64,000 nucleotides of DNA from Candidatus Nanosynbacter featherlites (GTDB lineage: Bacteria; Patescibacteriota; Saccharimonadia; Saccharimonadales; Saccharimonadaceae). The stretch covers positions 310,001 through 374,000 of the forward strand of contig NZ_CP040004.1 of the NCBI RefSeq assembly GCF_005697565.1, written 5' to 3'. The translations under genes and the position numbers were made by a program. This document shows positions 35,816-45,097 of this stretch, piece after piece (positions within the stretch are counted from its first letter, which is position 1; the number at the start of each line of letters is the position of its first letter). Below the pieces are notes generated by a model that saw nothing but the letters and a program-made list of their open reading frames with translations, did not search any database and was not told the origin of the DNA.

Positions 35816-37027
35816 TTATTGCTTTTTGGCGGGCTTTGCCGGTGGCAGGCTGAAGCTGAAGGTTGATCCGTGATTGAGACGGCTTTCTAGTTTGATGGTA
35901 CAGCCGAGTTTGCGGGCTAGTTTGGCCGCCACGTACAACCCTAGTCCAGTACCGCTGGTTTCGCGGGTGCGATAATCTTCGGCGCGGAAGAAGCGGTCAA
36001 AAATCTTTTTCTGATCACTGCGCCCGATGCCGATGCCGGTGTCTTTGACACCAAAATAGACTTTGCCGCCGCTGCGTTTCATGATGAGGGTGATTGAGCC
36101 TTTTTGGGTATATTTGATGGCGTTGGTGATGAAGTTTTGTAATAACTCTTCAAGGTATAGCCGAGAGACATTGACATTGCCAACGCCTGCTCTGACGTCC
36201 AGGTTGAATGCCAATTTTTTCTCTGTTGCCTGCGGCTCGTATTCGTGGCGGAGTTTTTCGGCCAGTTCAGTGACGTTGATGAGCTCTGATTCATCAGCAA
36301 TACCACGCTCTGCGCGAGACAGCGTGCTGAGATCGTTGACGATGCGGGCTAAGAACATGATTTGTTTGTGGGCTTCGGCAAGTGAATCGTCCAATTTGTC
36401 GGTCATGCCGCGGTGCATCATGAGCTGAACATTGGAGAGTGAAGCTTCGGCGATGGTGATGGGGGTGCGTAATTCGTGGCTGATCACGCTGATGAATTCA
36501 TCGCGCTCTTCTTCCAGGCTTTTGACTCGAGTGATGTCACGCAAAATGAGCACATAGCCATCAGAAGTGAGCGTGTCGCTACCGCCCTGTACTGGCGCGA
36601 ATGTAGCCGACAACCGCACACGGTCGCCGCCCTCAAGAGGCATGATGATGTCGTCACGGGTACGAATGGCTGGCGATTTTCGCAATTCCTTAAACACCGG
36701 GACCGGCTGTTTGTCGTTGGTCTCAAAATTTAAGAGCTCATCAATGTGCACACCCTGAATGCTGGCGTTGGTGTCGAGTAAGCTCAGGGCGGCGGCATTG
36801 TAGAGGCTGATGATGCCGTGGGCGTCCATGCTGATGATGGCGTCAGTGAGGTTGTTCACCAGTGTCAATACGCGGTCGCGCTCCAGTCGTTCACGGGAGC
36901 GACTGCGTCGTAGTTCTTGGCGTGACTGGTGCCGTCCGCGATAGGCGATGACGACGGCTGCTAGAAACATCAGCCATGATATGACAAGCAAGATGATGAT
37001 GGCATAGATAAGATTCCCTCCCTGCAT
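35816..37027 (-). CDS. Membrane sensor histidine kinase with PAS domain
   Basis: 403 residues. One N-terminal membrane helix (IYAIIILLVISWLMFLAAVV), a PAS domain (LTDAIISMDAHGIISLYNAAAL), HisKA (FISVISHELRTPITIAEASL) and HATPase_c (NFITNAIKY, DTGIGIG, GTGLGLYVAAK). No response regulator adjoins it. TATACT (minus, 37035-37040) seven bases before the ATG. Confidence 0.92.
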   Translation of the reverse strand: MQGGNLIYAIIILLVISWLMFLAAVVIAYRGRHQSRQELRRSRSRERLERDRVLTLVNNLTDAIISMDAHGIISLYNAAALSLLDTNASIQGVHIDELLNFETNDKQPVPVFKELRKSPAIRTRDDIIMPLEGGDRVRLSATFAPVQGGSDTLTSDGYVLILRDITRVKSLEEERDEFISVISHELRTPITIAEASLSNVQLMMHRGMTDKLDDSLAEAHKQIMFLARIVNDLSTLSRAERGIADESELINVTELAEKLRHEYEPQATEKKLAFNLDVRAGVGNVNVSRLYLEELLQNFITNAIKYTQKGSITLIMKRSGGKVYFGVKDTGIGIGRSDQKKIFDRFFRAEDYRTRETSGTGLGLYVAAKLARKLGCTIKLESRLNHGSTFSFSLPPAKPAKKQ

Positions 37028-37049
37028 ATGTACCAGTATACCATAAGCA

Positions 37050-37736
37050 TTATACGTGTGGAGTGTATTTTTTCAGGGCGTCGCGGTGTCGTTTATAGTG
37101 CGGGTCGATGGCGGCGACTTCGCGCCAAAATGCTTGCGAGTGATTCATCTGGCGCGTGTGACATAGTTCGTGGATGAGGACGTAGTCTAATAGCTCAAAC
37201 GGTATATTCATGAGGGCAATGTTTAGGCTGATGGTGCCGTTTGACGAGCAGCTACCCCAGCGACTGGACGAGTGCGTGAGTCGAGTTTTGTCGTAATGAA
37301 AGTCGTGTTGCTCTGCTAAGAATTTGAGGCGGCGTGGCAAATAGCTTTTGGCTTCTTTGCGCAGGGCTTTGACGACATGGTCACGAATGGATTGTTGAAA
37401 GATGGGGTCAGCGAAATCTTGGTCGTCTCTTGCGTTGATGATGATGCTGGTGCCGACAGTTTTGACGGCGGGTTCTCCCTGTTCCACTAACAAATTGTGA
37501 CTTTTGCCAATTTGCTGAGACGTGCTGTATGGAAAATCGCCTTGCTGCTCAGTGATGAGTCTTTGAATGCTGCGACGTGACCGTTTGATGAGCAGTTTGG
37601 CGGAAGCCAGCGGTGCGTGAAGCGGCATGGTGATGCGGATGCGACCGTTGGGCGCAATGCGCAAACTGACGCGACTGGCTAGTGCACGCCTGGTGACGGT
37701 GATTTCGCCAAATTCAGAGTCAGTGATGGTTGGCAT
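37050..37736 (-). CDS. YgjP-like metallopeptidase (DUF45/M48-related)
   Basis: 228 residues with the zinc-protease signature HELCHTRQMNHSQAFW (HExxH with a distal His), preceded by SRWGSCSSNGTISLN as in the YgjP/WLM group. Function in bacteria is unclear; a cytosolic protease is expected. GAGGG stands before the ATG; the gene follows the P-loop kinase gene by 11 bases, so they are an operon. Confidence 0.88.
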   Translation of the reverse strand: MPTITDSEFGEITVTRRALASRVSLRIAPNGRIRITMPLHAPLASAKLLIKRSRRSIQRLITEQQGDFPYSTSQQIGKSHNLLVEQGEPAVKTVGTSIIINARDDQDFADPIFQQSIRDHVVKALRKEAKSYLPRRLKFLAEQHDFHYDKTRLTHSSSRWGSCSSNGTISLNIALMNIPFELLDYVLIHELCHTRQMNHSQAFWREVAAIDPHYKRHRDALKKYTPHV

Positions 37737-37747
37737 TGAGCCCTCGT

Positions 37748-38302
37748 TTATCCAACTCGACCGCGTCCGCCGATGAATCGTGGCTGAGTGCGTATGGAAG
37801 CAGCTGGACGGGTGGCGTCGCTGAGTTTTTTCAAAAGCGTTTTTGCCTGTGTGTTGTAAGTGTGACGGCCGCTGATGACCATGTATGGCTCGCTGGCGTG
37901 TGGTGGTGAGAAGGTTCGTAATTTCTGTTCAAATAGGGCCTCATCGCCGTTGTGCGAGCGTAGCCATCTGGCTCTAGACATGGCAGGATCGGTCTGCACC
38001 CACACGAACAGTGGTTTAAATCCAGCTTCGCGGGCTACCTTGGCGATGTCGGAACGCCAAGCGCGCTTTTCGGTGTTGCCGTCGAAGATGATTGTCTGTT
38101 TTGGCTTGAGTAATTCTCGCAGTAAGTCAACTGCAGCTTTGTGAATCAGTGCGTCATCGCTCGACAATTCGCGCAGCGTATCACTGCTTAAAATTGGCGC
38201 ATTGAACATTTTGGCAAATTCAGTCGCAAACTGTGTTTTTCCCGCCCCCGGTGCGCCGACCATGATAATCAAGTGCGGCGAAGATAACTGCAATGGTTTC
38301 AT
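37748..38302 (-). CDS. P-loop kinase-like ATPase
   Basis: 184 residues. Walker A VGAPGAGKTQ (17-26), an SSDTLRELSSDD segment, TIIFDGNTEKRAWR and an arginine-rich lid (MSRARWLRS) resemble the AAA_33/zeta-toxin-like small kinases. Substrate unknown. TATACT (minus, 38309-38314) six bases before the ATG. No antitoxin-like partner is visible, so a toxin role is not supported. Confidence 0.75.
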   Translation of the reverse strand: MKPLQLSSPHLIIMVGAPGAGKTQFATEFAKMFNAPILSSDTLRELSSDDALIHKAAVDLLRELLKPKQTIIFDGNTEKRAWRSDIAKVAREAGFKPLFVWVQTDPAMSRARWLRSHNGDEALFEQKLRTFSPPHASEPYMVISGRHTYNTQAKTLLKKLSDATRPAASIRTQPRFIGGRGRVG

Positions 38303-38330
38303 GAAATCAGTATACCATACGCCTGGTTAG

Positions 38331-38354
38331 AAAAAAACAGAGGGAAAACCTCTG
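38331..38354 (-). terminator. Terminator of tRNA-Trp
   Basis: CAGAGG / CCTCTG, five-base loop, followed by T7 on the minus strand. Confidence 0.85.
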
Positions 38355-38370
38355 CTATTTCATGACTCTA

Positions 38371-38446
38371 TGGCAGGGGAGACAGGACTCGAACCTGCGA
38401 CACCCGGTTTTGGAGACCGGTGCTCTACCAACTGAGCTACTCCCCT
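38371..38446 (-). tRNA. tRNA-Trp (CCA)
   Basis: Acceptor AGGGGAG / CTCCCCT, anticodon loop CTCCAAA (anticodon CCA), T loop TTCGAGT, encoded 3' CCA. Promoter TTGCCG-17-TAAAAT just upstream. Confidence 0.96.
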
Positions 38447-38563
38447 GTGTCTTGGCGTTATTTTACATGATTTTTTTGTCTTCGGCAACTCATTTTGGGC
38501 GATTTGAGGAGGCTATCTGACGGGTCGTGGCGTGAAATACTCCTGAAAAACCGTGAAAAACTA

Positions 38564-38592
38564 TTGAAAAAACATAAGCATCGTTTTATGAT
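38564..38592 (+). promoter_or_regulatory. Promoter of the GT4-GH57 operon
   Basis: TTGAAA (38564-38569), 17 bases, TATGAT (38587-38592), eleven bases before the ATG at 38604. Confidence 0.7.
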
Positions 38593-38603
38593 AAATAGTA
38601 GGT

Positions 38604-39815
38604 ATGAAAATATTGATGCTCGGGTGGGAATTACCTCCGCATAATAGCGGGGGTTTAGGCGTCGCTTGTTATCAGATGTCACGGGCATTGGCTGACTGTG
38701 GTGTGGATATCGACTTTGTTGTTCCCTATTCTGCCGAGCATCCGAACATTGACTTCATGAATGTACACGCGGCAACGCATTTGGAAGCATCAAAAGATGG
38801 CTTTGGCGCCTATGATGATTTGGGCACTTCGGACAAACAAGCGCATGATTGCGGGCTGGGCGGTATGCGTGCGGTGCAGCGACGGTATAACTGCTTCGTT
38901 AAAGAATTTGTCAAACAGAATCCTCCGGATGCCATTCACGCTCACGACTGGTTGACCATGGAAGCTGGTATCATCGCTAAGCAGCAGTGTAATGCGCCGT
39001 TGATCGTGCATGTGCACGCGACTGAATTTGACCGTTCTGGTGAGAATGAGGGCAATCCGTTGGTGCATGAGATTGAGCAGCAAGGGCTGTTGATGGCTGA
39101 CCGAATCATTGCGGTGAGCCACATCACCAAAGATATCATTGTCAAGAATTATCACATTCCGCCAGAGAAAATTGAGGTTGTCTACAATGCCATTGACCTG
39201 GATGAACTGCCACCACACGAATACGACCAAGGTACCTATCAATACTTGGAAGACTTGAAAAAAGAGGGCTATATCATCGTTGGCGCATTGACCAGGCTGA
39301 CAGTGCAAAAAGGCTTGACCTATCTGATCCGGGCGGTGGCGCAGGCCATCAAACAGCACCAAAAAATCGCGCTACTGCTGAGCGGTAGTGGCGAGCAGCG
39401 CGACGAACTGGTTGCTTTGGCGGCGCACCTGGGCATCAGCGACAAGGTGGTGTTCACGGGCTTTGTCCGTGGTCGGCAGTGGCGTGATGCCTATCATCTG
39501 ATTGACGTATTTGTCATGAGTTCAGTGTCAGAACCGTTTGGTTTGACGGCGTTGGAAGCGGCGCACCACGACACAGCTCTGCTCATCAGTCGCCAGTCTG
39601 GCGTCGGCGAAGTGTTGCACGACATTTTACGATTTGACTATTGGGACACCAACAAATTGGCGCGACAAATTGTCATGTTGGCGCGCTCACCTGCTCTTTT
39701 GGAAATTCTCAAGGAAGATGTCAAAACAGAGTACGCCCAACTGTCCTGGCATGACGCGGCTGAACATTGCTTGAAATTATACAAACAGGCTCAATCAAAA
39801 GGCGGTGGCGCATGA
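38604..39815 (+). CDS. GT4-type glycosyltransferase, glycogen/starch synthase-like
   Basis: 403 residues. N-terminal GT5-like start (MLGWELPPHNSGGLGVACYQMSRAL), AHDWLTMEAG, and the C-terminal donor-binding domain with GALTRLTVQKGLTYLIRA, VFTGFVRG and VMSSVSEPFGLTALEAAHH (EPFGLTALE glutamates bind the nucleotide-sugar). It probably builds an alpha-glucan or related sugar. Translationally coupled with the GH57 gene downstream (ATGA overlap). Confidence 0.88.
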   Translation: MKILMLGWELPPHNSGGLGVACYQMSRALADCGVDIDFVVPYSAEHPNIDFMNVHAATHLEASKDGFGAYDDLGTSDKQAHDCGLGGMRAVQRRYNCFVKEFVKQNPPDAIHAHDWLTMEAGIIAKQQCNAPLIVHVHATEFDRSGENEGNPLVHEIEQQGLLMADRIIAVSHITKDIIVKNYHIPPEKIEVVYNAIDLDELPPHEYDQGTYQYLEDLKKEGYIIVGALTRLTVQKGLTYLIRAVAQAIKQHQKIALLLSGSGEQRDELVALAAHLGISDKVVFTGFVRGRQWRDAYHLIDVFVMSSVSEPFGLTALEAAHHDTALLISRQSGVGEVLHDILRFDYWDTNKLARQIVMLARSPALLEILKEDVKTEYAQLSWHDAAEHCLKLYKQAQSKGGGA

Positions 39816-41008
39816 GTCGTCCAGTAGTCACCCTGTACCTGCACGCCCACCAGCCATGGCGCGTCCGCAGCTATGGCGCACTTGACACTGCCAACCGTCA
39901 TGATTATTTCAGCGGTGACGGCGACCAAGACAATAAAGAGATCTTTCTCAAAGTGGCAAATAAATCGTACCGACCGATGAACGCACTGCTGGAAAAGTTG
40001 TTACATGAACATCCAGGGTTTTGTTTGTCGCTGAGTTTGTCTGGAGTATTTTTGGAGCAAGCTGAGCAATTCGCGCCAGATGTGATTGAGAGTTTTCAGC
40101 GACTAGTGAAAACAGGACGCGTGGAGCTATTGGCTAGCCCCTACCATCATAGCCTGGCCTTTTTCTACGATCAGTCTGAATTTGAGAAGCAGGTCGCTCT
40201 GCACGCTGAAAAAATCAAGCAGCTATTTGGCGTTTCGCCCAAAGTTTTGGCGAACACTGAGTTGGCGTACAATGATGAGCTTGGAGCTTGGGCAGAGGCA
40301 CACGGGTATAATGGTGTGCTGGCTGAAGGCTGGGACAAAGTGCTGGGTTGGCGTAGCCCAAATTATGTCTATCAACCAAAGGGTGCCACGCGTACAAGAT
40401 TACTACTAAAGAACTATCGCTTGAGTGACGACATCGCCTTTCGTTTTAGTAACAAAAAATGGAGTGGCTGGCCGCTGACCGCTGAAACTTACAGCTCATG
40501 GCTTACGGCGTCAGGCGGCCCATTAGTCAATTTATTCATGGACTATGAAACGTTTGGCGAACACCAGTGGAAAGAACACGGCATCTTCACCTTCTTTGAG
40601 CGATTTGTTGGGAAATGGATAACGGCCGGTGGTCGGTTTAACACGGTGTCGCAGGCCCTGTCGAACGCACCGGTTGGAGACGTGAGTATGCCAGAGACTG
40701 TCACCTGGGCTGACAGCGAGAGAGATTTGACGGCCTGGAATGGTAATGATTTGCAAAGAGAGGCATTGCGCTACGCCTACCAGCTGGCGCCGCGAGTGTT
40801 GGCGTCTGGTGATTCTCAATTGATCAGCGACTGGCGTAATTTGCAAACCTCTGATCACTACTACTATATGTGTACCAAGTGGTCGTCTGATGGCGATGTT
40901 CACGCCTATTTCAGCCCGTATAGCTCACCATATGAAGCTTCGCTGTATGTGATGAACGCCTTGCGGGATATCTATTGGCGCTCAAGGCATACTCGCCCAA
41001 CACCATAA
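39812..41008 (+). CDS. Glycoside hydrolase family 57 (alpha-amylase/glucanotransferase type)
   Basis: 398 residues from ATG 39812. YLHAHQPWRVR (metal/active-site histidine), LSLSGVFLEQAE, LLASPYHHSLAFF, the nucleophile region VLANTELAYND (Glu) and FMDYETFGEHQ (acid-base Asp) match GH57. Paired with the GT4 gene; together they suggest storage-glucan turnover (inference). Confidence 0.88.
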   Translation: MSRPVVTLYLHAHQPWRVRSYGALDTANRHDYFSGDGDQDNKEIFLKVANKSYRPMNALLEKLLHEHPGFCLSLSLSGVFLEQAEQFAPDVIESFQRLVKTGRVELLASPYHHSLAFFYDQSEFEKQVALHAEKIKQLFGVSPKVLANTELAYNDELGAWAEAHGYNGVLAEGWDKVLGWRSPNYVYQPKGATRTRLLLKNYRLSDDIAFRFSNKKWSGWPLTAETYSSWLTASGGPLVNLFMDYETFGEHQWKEHGIFTFFERFVGKWITAGGRFNTVSQALSNAPVGDVSMPETVTWADSERDLTAWNGNDLQREALRYAYQLAPRVLASGDSQLISDWRNLQTSDHYYYMCTKWSSDGDVHAYFSPYSSPYEASLYVMNALRDIYWRSRHTRPTP

Positions 41009-41034
41009 AACCCACGCCATGTCGCGTGGGTTTT
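41007..41034. terminator. Bidirectional terminator between GH57 gene and rpmG
   Basis: AAAACCCACGC / GCGTGGGTTTT with a six-base loop; serves both convergent genes. Confidence 0.88.
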
Positions 41035-41056
41035 GATGATGCGCCTGATAAAGAGA

Positions 41057-41275
41057 TTAGCTTTTACGAGCTTTGACTTCGTTGCGACCAAGGTTCTTCT
41101 TGGTTTCAGTGTATGTTGCGTGCTCGCGAGCGATTGGGTCGTATTTACGCAGTGTCAACCTACCCTGGCCCTTGGTGGTACGGTTCTGCGTATTGATTGT
41201 CGTGTAGTAAGTTCGGTGCTTGCTTTTGTCGCTGACCAAAGCGATCAACTTGCGTTTCGTATTCTTCTTTGCCAT
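41057..41275 (-). CDS. rpmG: Ribosomal protein L33, zinc-free form with C-terminal extension
   Basis: 72 residues. HRTYYTTINTQNRTTKGQGRLTLRKYDPIAREHATYTE matches L33. The four zinc cysteines of the C+ form are absent. It is longer than the usual 50-55 residues, with a basic tail (KKNLGRNEVKARKS). AAAGGG lies before the ATG. Confidence 0.94.
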   Translation of the reverse strand: MAKKNTKRKLIALVSDKSKHRTYYTTINTQNRTTKGQGRLTLRKYDPIAREHATYTETKKNLGRNEVKARKS

Positions 41276-41450
41276 AGTTTCCCTTTAACAATTTGTACTT
41301 AAACTTCGATTATACAATATAACAGATTATGCAAATTAGTTCAAGCAATTATCAAATGTTCATTCGTTGCGCTTGTGTAAAATATATGATACAGTAGTAA
41401 TAGTAAGATATAACGCATCAGGTGGAGATGATGCATTAAGGAGTGAGGGT

Positions 41451-43019
41451 ATGGCTAGACAGTCGTGGAAAACATATGCAGCTCGCTTGAAGCAAGCAGC
41501 GACGGCATCAAAACAAGTAACCGTAAAACACCTGGGCATTGGCATGATGGTGATGGCTATGGTGCTGCAGTCGGTAGTCTTCTTTCAGGATTACGCACAA
41601 GCCGCGTCAGATGACATGATCCAGGGCGGTGTCGGCAGCAAAGAAGCGATTTTAGCGCACTATGACAAAAATACCAACAATTTCCGCGACGTACTGACCT
41701 ATAACGGCATCACTAGAGCAGAATTGGCGAATATTTCTAGCACCAAGGTGCGCTACGAGGTTGACTCCTCTGCTCAGTCGTGGGGCTGGACTTCACGATT
41801 CTCTGAAGCTCAGGGTCAGAAGGCGCACACCGTTGCAGGACGTACCATTTATTCTCGTCCGCAAAAGCTGTGGGACAGTAGCTGGTATATGGGCTGGGAA
41901 GGCAATTCAGCCACTCGCGGTAAATTCCGCATCATGTCTTCTTGTGGTAACTTGTTGACATATAGCGTGCCCCAAGCTGTTCCAGTGACGCCAACGCCGC
42001 AACCAAAACCGCAACCACAACCTCAGCCGCAGCCAGTTGCTACTTGTGACAGCTTGACTATCACCCAACTGTCACGTAACCGCTACCACATGAGTGCCAA
42101 GGCATCAGCTAAAAATGGCGCCACCATCCAATCAATTTACATCAGGGTTTATGACCCATCGGGCAAACTTGTTGACGCTGGTGGTGTGACTGGCGATCAG
42201 ACTGGCATGGGTGTTGAGCTCAAGACACCGGGTACATACAAAGTTCAAGCAACAGCAGTTACCAGCATCGGTGAAGTAACCGGCCCTAACTGTACTGGTA
42301 GTTTCACAATTACTGATGACAATAAGCCAGAAGAGCCAAAGCCATCAGTCAGCATCACCAAAACAGTTAACAAACAGGAACACGCCAAGGTGGCGGTCAA
42401 TACTGATTTCACTTATGAAATTACCGTCAAAAACACTGGCACAGCAGACTTGAAAGATGTTGTCGTCAGCGACACCGCACCAAAAGAAGTGACTCTGTCA
42501 AACAGCAGTGCTGGTAAGGTCGATGGCGGTAAGTGGACACACACCATCGCTAACTTACCAGCTGGTCAGTCGCAGACGTTCTCTTTGACTGCTAAGTACG
42601 CAAAATTCATTGAGGGTAAGCACAAAAACACTGCTTGTGTTGACACACCGACCATCGCCGGCTCTCCAGACGCTTGTGATGATGCGACAACCGAAACGTA
42701 CACAGTAACGACACCTCCAGCAAATCCACCAACTCAACCAACACCAAATGAACCAAATAAGCCAACTCAGCCGACACCTACGCCATCAGTACCGAATGAG
42801 CCGAATAAGCCGACACCGACTGAGCCGGCTACACCACCAACTACCAATCAAACCACGCCTCCTGCTGCCACGCCACAGCCACAGCCAACTCCTACCGCGC
42901 CAACCACTAAGGAATTGCCTCTCACTGGTACTCTGAACACCGCTAGCGGCATCTTGGGACTTGGTGGACTAGTGAGCGTGACGTGCGCTTATGTGATGAG
43001 CCGACGCAGCTTGCGCTAA
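41451..43019 (+). CDS. LPLTG-anchored surface protein with DUF11-type domain
   Basis: 522 residues from ATG 41451 (AAGGAG seven bases upstream). N-terminal signal (GIGMMVMAMVLQSVVFF...QAAS, cut near residue 55), a first domain of about 110 residues, a PQPKPQPQP linker (about 180-195), an Ig-like domain (CDSLTITQLSRNRYHMSA), a DUF11-type domain (KTVNKQEHAKVAVNTDFTYEITVKNTGTADLKDVVVSDTAP), a long P/T/N stalk and the sorting signal LPLTG, hydrophobic helix, SRRSLR. Probably sortase-linked to the surface; no sortase gene is in the window. Role in attachment is inference. Confidence 0.85.
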   Translation: MARQSWKTYAARLKQAATASKQVTVKHLGIGMMVMAMVLQSVVFFQDYAQAASDDMIQGGVGSKEAILAHYDKNTNNFRDVLTYNGITRAELANISSTKVRYEVDSSAQSWGWTSRFSEAQGQKAHTVAGRTIYSRPQKLWDSSWYMGWEGNSATRGKFRIMSSCGNLLTYSVPQAVPVTPTPQPKPQPQPQPQPVATCDSLTITQLSRNRYHMSAKASAKNGATIQSIYIRVYDPSGKLVDAGGVTGDQTGMGVELKTPGTYKVQATAVTSIGEVTGPNCTGSFTITDDNKPEEPKPSVSITKTVNKQEHAKVAVNTDFTYEITVKNTGTADLKDVVVSDTAPKEVTLSNSSAGKVDGGKWTHTIANLPAGQSQTFSLTAKYAKFIEGKHKNTACVDTPTIAGSPDACDDATTETYTVTTPPANPPTQPTPNEPNKPTQPTPTPSVPNEPNKPTPTEPATPPTTNQTTPPAATPQPQPTPTAPTTKELPLTGTLNTASGILGLGGLVSVTCAYVMSRRSLR

Positions 43020-43046
43020 TCCGCAAATAACAAATAACTACGATAA

Positions 43047-43074
43047 AATCCGCGCCATAGAACCGGCGCGGATT
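43047..43074. terminator. Bidirectional terminator between the surface protein gene and yajQ
   Basis: AATCCGCGCC / GGCGCGGATT with an eight-base loop. Confidence 0.85.
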
Positions 43075-43109
43075 CATGTTAGGTAATCAAGCTTTGGATG
43101 GTCGGGCGG

Positions 43110-43604
43110 TTACCGATAGTTACCAAAGCTCAATGGAAAATCAAAATCTGCTTGATTGAGCGTCGCCATGACGGATTGCAACTCGTCTTTGCTGTTTGAG
43201 GTGCAGCGCACGCTGTCGCCTTGAATCTGAGTTTTGACCTTAGGGTGTGCTTCTTTCAGGAGTTTAGTGATCTTTTTGGCGTTTTCTTGGCTGAGGCCGT
43301 CTTTGAACGGTACATCTTGCCAGGCACGCATATTGGCGGCATTGTGCGCCCCGCCAAGGTCAAGCACCTTGCTGGTCATATTGCGTTTGGCGAGCTGCCG
43401 GCCAATCATGTCAATGATTGATTGCACTTGAAATTCGTCTGCACCAATGACCTTGAATCCTTTTTTGTCTGGCAGCCACTCGACATCGGCTGGCGTCCCC
43501 TTAAAATCAAAGCGGTTGGCGATTTCCCGCACCACCAATTGATGAACATTATTCATCTCTGGTTTGTTAAATGTGCTTTCTATATCGAAACTAAATTGAG
43601 CCAT
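43110..43604 (-). CDS. yajQ: YajQ family (UPF0234) nucleotide-binding protein
   Basis: 164 residues: SFDIESTFNKPEMNNVHQLVVREIANRFDFKG, MIGRQLAKRNM, KITKLLKEAHPKVKTQIQGDSVRCTSNSKDELQSVMATL. Family binds nucleotides (c-di-GMP in some bacteria). AGGAGG stands before the ATG. Confidence 0.94.
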   Translation of the reverse strand: MAQFSFDIESTFNKPEMNNVHQLVVREIANRFDFKGTPADVEWLPDKKGFKVIGADEFQVQSIIDMIGRQLAKRNMTSKVLDLGGAHNAANMRAWQDVPFKDGLSQENAKKITKLLKEAHPKVKTQIQGDSVRCTSNSKDELQSVMATLNQADFDFPLSFGNYR

Positions 43605-43680
43605 AATTCCTCCTGATAGTTATTATAACAAATGCTTTTCACCGAGGGGATAATTTGGTATAATCAGCTGTGAGCATGAC

Positions 43681-43756
43681 GCCGCGATAGCTCAGTTGGT
43701 AGAGCGCATCCATGGTAAGGATGAGGTCTCGGGTTCAAGCCCCGATCGTGGCTCCA
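43681..43756 (+). tRNA. tRNA-Thr (GGT)
   Basis: Acceptor GCCGCGA / TCGTGGC, anticodon loop ATGGTAA (anticodon GGT), T loop TTCAAGC, encoded CCA. TATAAT upstream near 43658. Confidence 0.96.
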
Positions 43757-43771
43757 GAATAGATTTTGCAG

Positions 43772-43799
43772 AAAAGGCCGCTGCGTAAGCGACCTTTTT
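43772..43799 (+). terminator. Terminator of tRNA-Thr(GGT)
   Basis: AAAAGG-CCGCT / AGCGA-CCTTTTT, five-base loop and T run. Confidence 0.75.
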
Positions 43800-43823
43800 G
43801 ATTTGCAGTGGATAGGATAAGCC

Positions 43824-44108
43824 TTATTTTTTGCTTCGTTTGGCTGTCTTTTTGGCTTCGTGCTTTGGCAGGATTGGTGCGATGAATGCATCCAGCAGCG
43901 CCCAGGCAACGCCGTTGAAGATGTATACGACGGCGGTAAAGGCAGCGATGATCATGAGTACGCGTCCGAAGTCGCTGTTTAACAGAGACAGAAAGCCTGC
44001 TACGACTGCCAGCGAGATGATAATCAAGAAATACGCCTGTTGTAGTTTGGTACGCTGGTTTTTGTTGCTATTCCATTCGGTTAAGAATTGTTTGAATAAT
44101 AAGAACAT
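43824..44108 (-). CDS. Small uncharacterised membrane protein
   Basis: 94 residues with two hydrophobic helices (about 24-43 and 48-75) and a lysine-rich tail (KHEAKKTAKRSKK). TATAAT (minus, 44115-44120) exactly six bases before the ATG. No family recognised. Confidence 0.65.
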   Translation of the reverse strand: MFLLFKQFLTEWNSNKNQRTKLQQAYFLIIISLAVVAGFLSLLNSDFGRVLMIIAAFTAVVYIFNGVAWALLDAFIAPILPKHEAKKTAKRSKK

Positions 44109-44211
44109 AATTGGATTATAGCATGTATATTATGTTTAGTCAATGGACAGAGGCTTGCTTGACGGAATTATGGGCAATCAAAAACCGCCTCGTGATGAGC
44201 CGGTGTTTGAT

Positions 44212-44296
44212 TGGTACCGGAAGTAGGACTCGAACCTACGAAGCCTTACGGCGGGAGATTTACAGTCTCCTGTGATTGCCACTACACGATTCCGGC
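44212..44296 (-). tRNA. tRNA-Tyr (GTA)
   Basis: Class II tRNA with long variable arm; acceptor GCCGGAA / TTCCGGT (one G-U), anticodon loop CTGTAAA (anticodon GTA), encoded CCA. Confidence 0.95.
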
Positions 44297-44303
44297 GTGC
44301 GTT

Positions 44304-44380
44304 TGGAGCCGCTTCTCGGGCTCGAACCGAGGACCTACGGTTTACAAAACCGTTGCTCTAGCCAGCTGAGCTAAAGCGGC
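44304..44380 (-). tRNA. tRNA-Thr (TGT)
   Basis: Acceptor GCCGCTT / AAGCGGC, anticodon loop TTTGTAA (anticodon TGT), T loop TTCGAGC, encoded CCA. Co-transcribed with tRNA-Tyr seven bases downstream. Confidence 0.96.
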
Positions 44381-44389
44381 ACTGCTGTG

Positions 44390-44418
44390 ATTATAGCAAA
44401 AAAAAATAGGCTAAGCAA
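44390..44418 (-). promoter_or_regulatory. Promoter of the tRNA-Thr/tRNA-Tyr pair
   Basis: Minus-strand TTGCTT, 17 bases, TATAAT (44390-44395), about nine bases before the tRNA. Confidence 0.7.
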
Positions 44419-45087
44419 CTACATTACCAACTTTTTGGGCTGTTTGGGCTGACGGCGCTGACGCGGTACGGTGCCTTGGCTGTCTGGAACCAGCATGGCA
44501 GCAGCTTTTTTGCGTAGTCCAGAGGCCAGCTCTGCTTGTCCGTTGTTGTCGTAAGCCTCGGCCAGAACAGTCAATGTCTGTGGAATTGGGTCAAGTTCGA
44601 CTGCTTTTTCCAGCGCAGCGATCATCTTTTTACCATTGCCCATTTTTTCTTGGACTTTGGCGTAGGCGATGTAGCGCGCCGCCAAATCGTCCTCCATCTC
44701 CAGAGCTTGCTCGAAGGCTAGCGCTGCTTTGGGATAATTCTTTGTTTCGTAATAAATCAAACCAACGTTGTGCAGACTGGAAGCGCTCGGTTCCAAGCTC
44801 TGGGCGATCTCAAAGCACTCAATGGCATCTTTGTAGGCCTGCTGCTTGGCGTACAGAATACCCAAACGGTTGTAGGCGGTGGCGTTCTTCTCGTCGACAC
44901 GCAAAATTGTCAGCAGTGCTTTCTCTGCCCTGAGATATTTGTTGTCGCGAATGGATTCTTGCGCAATAGCCCACAATTGATCGAGCTTTTCAGAAATCTT
45001 GGCTGGAAAATCTGCAGAATTTTCTTCGGAAGGTTTGTAGGTGATCGTCCAAATGATAATTGCTAAAATGAATATCAAACTTATCAT
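44419..45087 (-). CDS. TPR-repeat protein with N-terminal membrane helix
   Basis: 222 residues. One membrane segment at the start (ISLIFILAIIIWTIT), then at least three tetratricopeptide repeats (ATAYNRLGILYAKQQAYKDAIECFEIAQSLEP, ASSLHNVGLIYYETKNYPKAALAFEQALEME and the next), a scaffold for protein contacts, and a basic tail. TATAAT nine bases before the ATG. Confidence 0.82.
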   Translation of the reverse strand: MISLIFILAIIIWTITYKPSEENSADFPAKISEKLDQLWAIAQESIRDNKYLRAEKALLTILRVDEKNATAYNRLGILYAKQQAYKDAIECFEIAQSLEPSASSLHNVGLIYYETKNYPKAALAFEQALEMEDDLAARYIAYAKVQEKMGNGKKMIAALEKAVELDPIPQTLTVLAEAYDNNGQAELASGLRKKAAAMLVPDSQGTVPRQRRQPKQPKKLVM

Positions 45088-45097
45088 ATCTGCTTAA

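Noticed and set aside
37748..38302. Zeta-type toxin of a toxin-antitoxin pair
   Set aside because: Only the P-loop kinase fold is seen; no antitoxin gene adjoins and the neighbour is a metallopeptidase.
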